Shown here piece by piece: positions 20,976 to 24,154 of a stretch of 24,154 nucleotides of DNA (positions are counted from its first letter, which is position 1; each line of letters begins with the position of its first letter). The notes beneath the pieces were generated by a model. That model was not told the origin of the DNA. It did not search any database and saw nothing but the letters and a program-made list of their open reading frames with translations. The stretch lies in contig DAOWCW010000002.1 in NCBI GenBank assembly GCA_030639395.1, positions 1-24,154 on the forward strand, in the 5' to 3' direction. The translations under genes were made by a program, and so were the position numbers. This stretch comes from an archaeon (GTDB lineage Archaea > Nanoarchaeota > Nanoarchaeia > Pacearchaeales > GW2011-AR1).

Positions 20976-21644
20976 ATGAAAAGAGGAATCACAATACTAA
21001 TCTTATTAGCAATATTAATTTTCCCAACAGTCCCAGCCGAAACTCCAATGTCATCCGACCTAACCAAACAAATCATCCCTCCTTTCGACCCTAAGCTCTC
21101 AACTACAGATCAACCGAATCTTAACCCATGGAACGAAACCATAATAATATCCCCAGTCTGGCAAAATATAATCGGCACCTTCTTCGGACTAAACCTAAAA
21201 GAAGTCTCAAAAGAAATATCAACAAGAGAAGCCCTAACTTTCTTTGCAATCTTCATAATGTTCCTAGTAATAATTCTCGACATCCTAAAACTAACTCCCT
21301 TCTTTAAAACAAAAATCTTCGACATAGTATCAGGCGAGTTCATAGCAGCGACAATCATCACAATCCTAGTCTCAATATCTGGAGCATTCATCAATCTAAA
21401 AAACCTCTTCCTCCAAGCCGTAGCATTCACGATAACAAAACTTGATTGGGACTGGATAAACACCACAAAAGAATACACACTAACATCATCAATCATAACA
21501 GGAATAATAATTGTAATGACATTCTTAATAATCTGGAATTTTTTCGATTGGATTAATCCTCGAATAAAAAGATACTCAGCAATCTCAAGAGCTCAAGCAA
21601 AGGGAAGACTTTTAAGCTCAGTAATAGAAAAACAAGACATCTAA
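20976..21644 (+). CDS. Signal-peptide polytopic membrane protein, subfamily 1 (member B)
   Basis: A 222-aa protein. The signal peptide MKRGITILILLAILIFPTVPA is followed by ETPMSS, and an external region contains NLNPWNETI and a short amphipathic stretch near 65-80. Membrane helices lie at about 87-108, 120-145 and 170-192, with a possible fourth near 145-160. The basic tail NPRIKRYSAISRAQAKGR is probably cytoplasmic. I recognise no characterised family. The order of segments (signal, NxW segment, helix block, charged tail) is the same as in the 19620-20366 protein, so they are probably related. It has its own TATA box and converges with the 21660-22448 gene, leaving a 15-bp gap. Confidence 0.72.
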   Translation: MKRGITILILLAILIFPTVPAETPMSSDLTKQIIPPFDPKLSTTDQPNLNPWNETIIISPVWQNIIGTFFGLNLKEVSKEISTREALTFFAIFIMFLVIILDILKLTPFFKTKIFDIVSGEFIAATIITILVSISGAFINLKNLFLQAVAFTITKLDWDWINTTKEYTLTSSIITGIIIVMTFLIIWNFFDWINPRIKRYSAISRAQAKGRLLSSVIEKQDI

Positions 21645-21659
21645 TAACAAAATTCCAAA

Positions 21660-22448
21660 TCAACCTCGACCATCATTAAGTGCTTCTAGTTCAATCTCGT
21701 TCTTCGCATCAATAAAATCCTGCTTCATCTTTCGAATATCCTTTCTAAGCCTTCTTTCCTTAACCTTCTGAATATGTAAAAATTTAGCAAATATCTTATA
21801 AAAAACAGTCTGTCCAATCCCCATCCCAATCAAAGCCCACCCCAAAGCAAACCTCATAACCGCAATAGCACCCTCTTCACCTCTGCTATGTCGAATAAAA
21901 AACCAACCAAAAAAAATCAAAAATACTAAATTTCCCATCTCAGTATAAAACGGACTAACCTTGCTTTTTCCCTCATAAGCCCTCCAATAAACCCTAAAAG
22001 TAAAAGCCAACAAAATAAAAACAGGCAAAATAACAGTAATAATAATACCCATCGCCTCATAATTCAAAAAAATAATCTCTATCGTCTTGTCATCCATCCC
22101 AATAAAAGCCAAAAGAGTAATAATAAAAGCAATTCCAAAATTAAACTTGTCAAAAACAAAACCCACAAGACTATACAACAACATAAACAACAGTATCGCA
22201 AAAAGAAACCTCGCAAAATCCATCTCGCTACTCACATCAAAAAACCCAAGACTAACAAATCCCAAAGCTCCAATAAAAAATTCCTGAAACTTCAAAAGAT
22301 TCTCTCCCAAAACATTGGCATAAATATCGGTATTTTTACCAACATCACTAGCTTTTTCTCCAACAACATCAAGAACTTCCCCAAGAGTAACCTCAGCACC
22401 TACAAACACTAAGGAGAACAAAGCCAATAACAAAACAATCCTTTTCAT
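21660..22448 (-). CDS. Signal-peptide polytopic membrane protein, subfamily 2 (member C)
   Basis: A 262-aa protein from ATG 22448. The upstream open frame to 22532 is not used here, because a TATA-like tttaaaaa lies about 25 nt before 22448 and MKRIVLLLALFSLVFVGA is a clean signal peptide. An external region with VVGEKASDVGKNTDIYANV follows, then about six membrane helices from 70 to 220, and a long charged C-terminal helix (KVKERRLRKDIRKMKQDF). The core FIITLLAFIGMDDKTIEII, then NYEAMGIIITVILPVFIL, aligns with the proteins at 22576-23325 and 23400-24154: an (I/L)-rich helix, an LxxY-x-x-(L/M)G turn, then a Pro-containing helix. Function unknown; an envelope role is likely. Confidence 0.74.
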   Translation of the reverse strand: MKRIVLLLALFSLVFVGAEVTLGEVLDVVGEKASDVGKNTDIYANVLGENLLKFQEFFIGALGFVSLGFFDVSSEMDFARFLFAILLFMLLYSLVGFVFDKFNFGIAFIITLLAFIGMDDKTIEIIFLNYEAMGIIITVILPVFILLAFTFRVYWRAYEGKSKVSPFYTEMGNLVFLIFFGWFFIRHSRGEEGAIAVMRFALGWALIGMGIGQTVFYKIFAKFLHIQKVKERRLRKDIRKMKQDFIDAKNEIELEALNDGRG

Positions 22449-22575
22449 AATATAGAATGTAATAACATCTTTAAAAAAGTTTAGAATAAAAATAAAGAAA
22501 CCCAATTCAAAAAAATGAAAGCCTACCTCCAAGTTAGAAAACTAAGAGAAGAAGGTCAATATTTTAAAATTCATC

Positions 22576-23325
22576 CTAGATTCCAGTAGTTGCTTTAAGT
22601 CGCGCAGTTTCTTCCTCTAGTCCCGCAGCTCTTCTCAATGTCTTTTGTCTAGCTAGCTCAACATCTGCTTCCAAATTTACTCCAGCTAACCACTTTCTAA
22701 AAAAGGCTAAAATAAAAATCATCACAAATCCAGCCACTATAGCAAGTGTATAAGGTAGTGCAGCTACAGTAAGGATAGATTTAGTCTCCACTACCTTAGA
22801 AATAAATAAAAAGAAATAATACATAATAAAAAATACCCAAGTCATATAGGCAATAGCCAGATTTTCCACCTTAATCGTAAAAAATGCAACAATAGCAAAT
22901 GGAATAGCTGTGATCAAAGTTGCCCCCATTACTCCATATTGAACCCTAATAACTTCCAATAAATTAACAGGTATAGCAATTATAGCTAGCAGGGAAATAG
23001 CAATAGTGGCAGTCCAATGAACAAAAGAACCTTCTTCGAAAAAAAATCCACTTGAAGAATATACCAGCATAGCAATAAGAATTGTAAACAAAATTTGAGT
23101 AAATACTTGCATCTTACCTATGACTGTTTCTTCTTCTCCAGATATGGCTCCAAATAATGCCTTTATAAAACTTACAAAACTCATAAGTTCGGCACCTATC
23201 TTTTCTCCAGCTTTTTCCGCAGCTTTTTCCGCAGATGTATCTCCATTAACCCCCAAAACCCCGCCCATCATAGAAATTAAAAACAACCCCAAAACCAAAA
23301 ATACCAAAACCCTCTTCATATTCAT
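22576..23325 (-). CDS. Signal-peptide polytopic membrane protein, subfamily 2 (member D)
   Basis: A 249-aa protein starting MNMKRVLVFLVLGLFLI. ATG 23325 is chosen because a TATA box is centred 25 nt upstream; ATG 23319 is an alternative. After the signal peptide comes a helical region (KAAEKAGEKIGAELM), about six membrane helices, and a C-terminal charged coiled-coil-like tail (LRRAAGLEEETARLKA). The segment TIAISLLAIIAIP, then VQYGVMGATLITAIPFAIVAFF, matches SIAISILSVRFIP and LQYGTLGAAIGMFVPFAIMLFF of the protein at 23400-24154, which is clear homology. Its DNA is less C-biased on the plus strand than the genes to the left. Confidence 0.76.
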   Translation of the reverse strand: MNMKRVLVFLVLGLFLISMMGGVLGVNGDTSAEKAAEKAGEKIGAELMSFVSFIKALFGAISGEEETVIGKMQVFTQILFTILIAMLVYSSSGFFFEEGSFVHWTATIAISLLAIIAIPVNLLEVIRVQYGVMGATLITAIPFAIVAFFTIKVENLAIAYMTWVFFIMYYFFLFISKVVETKSILTVAALPYTLAIVAGFVMIFILAFFRKWLAGVNLEADVELARQKTLRRAAGLEEETARLKATTGI

Positions 23326-23345
23326 AAAAACCCAAGTCAACAATT

Positions 23346-23355
23346 ATTTATAAAC
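23346..23355 (-). promoter_or_regulatory. TATA box for membrane gene D
   Basis: The plus strand reads atttataaac, centred 25 nt upstream of ATG 23325. Confidence 0.5.
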
Positions 23356-23368
23356 ATTCCCATACTAA

Positions 23369-23379
23369 ATTATATAAAC
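23369..23379 (+). promoter_or_regulatory. TATA box for membrane gene E
   Basis: attatataaac, centred about 26 nt upstream of ATG 23400. The two divergent TATA boxes are about 23 bp apart. Confidence 0.55.
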
Positions 23380-23399
23380 CAAACAATCCTAAAATCAAT

Positions 23400-24154
23400 A
23401 TGAAAAAGAAAATCTATCTTCTATTGCCTATCACCTATTTTCTCGGACTAATACCACTAACCCGTGCAGGGCCAGTAGAGGGTGTCGAGCAACTCCTAAC
23501 CGGCCTAGGTCAAGTAATAATAATAATAATTCAATTCCTCTCCGACACAATCTTAAATATAAACTCTTTCGATGAATTCCTCTTCGCAAAAATGATTTTT
23601 TTCATCTTAATTTTCCTAATTATCTACGTAACAATAAAGAAAAACGACTTTTTCGGAGACAATGAAACAATATTAAGAATTATATCCATAGCAATAAGTA
23701 TCCTGTCCGTAAGATTTATACCAGATGAACTAGTTCAAACATTGTTCTTGCAATATGGTACTCTAGGTGCAGCAATTGGGATGTTCGTTCCCTTTGCTAT
23801 AATGCTATTCTTTTTGCATCAGTCAAATTTCGGACCACTTCCAAGAAAAATCGGCTGGATTCTATATGGGGTCTCTTATGTGGCAATCTTCTCCTACACT
23901 TATCCAGATATAACAGGAATCGCAAGTTATGTTTATTGGGTAGGAATTATTGGAACCATCATTGTCTTTTTCTTTGATAGACAGATACATGCAGCATTTG
24001 GAAGTGCGGAATTACGTAAGGCTAAGCATGGGGCAGAGTCAGAGAGATATGCAACCATACAAGGAAAGATAGACGACATAAATAAGCAACTCGCCAAAGG
24101 GGCCCTTCCAAGAAACATAGAAAGGACTTTGGAAAAAAGAAAAAAATATTTTTA
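23400..24154 (+). CDS. Signal-peptide polytopic membrane protein, subfamily 2 (member E), runs to window edge
   Basis: From ATG 23400 the frame is open for 251 codons to the window edge, where the last codon is TA-; it may be a stop (TAA/TAG) or a Tyr. The length already equals that of its relatives, so the protein is probably nearly complete. It has a signal peptide MKKKIYLLLPITYFLGLIPL with cleavage likely after TRA, a short external part, and helices near 62-79 (IFFILIFLIIYVTI), 92-106, 118-142, 152-172 and 178-196. A charged tail contains ELRKAKHGAESERY and IERTLEKRKK. It is clearly homologous to the protein at 22576-23325 through the IAIS.LS..F.P and LQYG.LGA segments. The 3' half breaks the plus-strand C bias (19 G, 10 C in 24001-24060). 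Confidence 0.75.
   Translation, partial: MKKKIYLLLPITYFLGLIPLTRAGPVEGVEQLLTGLGQVIIIIIQFLSDTILNINSFDEFLFAKMIFFILIFLIIYVTIKKNDFFGDNETILRIISIAISILSVRFIPDELVQTLFLQYGTLGAAIGMFVPFAIMLFFLHQSNFGPLPRKIGWILYGVSYVAIFSYTYPDITGIASYVYWVGIIGTIIVFFFDRQIHAAFGSAELRKAKHGAESERYATIQGKIDDINKQLAKGALPRNIERTLEKRKKYF

Overview
The window looks like a piece of a small-genome archaeon, most likely a DPANN lineage of the Pacearchaeota/Woesearchaeota kind; this is inference from gene content. The signs are an archaeal triosephosphate isomerase, an archaeal class I (DhnA-type) fructose-bisphosphate aldolase, a family B DNA polymerase with N-terminal exonuclease, FEN1 with a C-terminal PIP box, and promoters of archaeal type. 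Most genes have a TATA-like box centred 24-28 nt upstream of the start codon, which implies leaderless mRNAs. A few (phosphoglycerate kinase, GAPDH, a glycosyltransferase, the MinD-like gene, one membrane protein) instead carry GAGGTG- or GGAGG-type ribosome binding sites.

Positions 1-12771 are almost entirely minus-strand genes and read as one carbohydrate block. In transcription order: GT4/GT5-like glycosyltransferase, GH57 amylase-type enzyme, a small DUF5752-like protein, a MinD/ParA-like ATPase, a second DUF5752-like paralogue, GH15 glucoamylase, GAPDH, phosphoglycerate kinase, a PfkB sugar kinase, FBP aldolase, triosephosphate isomerase. A plus-strand SIS-domain sugar isomerase (12896-13753) diverges from the glycosyltransferase. 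Together these cover alpha-glucan synthesis and breakdown and upper to mid glycolysis. Downstream of the isomerase lie a NYN-domain nuclease and a NUDIX hydrolase. They are flanked by an exact 55-bp direct repeat of the hypA 5' end, as if a two-gene cassette had entered the start of hypA while rebuilding it.

Positions 13845-18185 hold replication and repair genes: family B DNA polymerase (minus) and FEN1 (plus), with two unrecognised plus-strand genes between them whose base composition is unlike their surroundings. Positions 18286-24154 are membrane genes: a sodium/calcium exchanger-like antiporter, a 71-aa membrane protein, an HTH-nucleotidyltransferase, and five signal-peptide-bearing polytopic membrane proteins that look like two related subfamilies. 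The last of these runs off the window.

The intergenic DNA is rich in short repeats: heptamer minisatellites (one inside the pfkB coding region), 10-bp-period repeats in three consecutive glycolytic gaps, hairpins, and a 20-bp palindrome-associated motif found once after fen1 and once in frame inside the nucleotidyltransferase gene. The plus strand is strongly C-over-G whichever strand is coding, and the few genes that break this bias are candidates for recent acquisition. No tRNA, rRNA or CRISPR array was seen.
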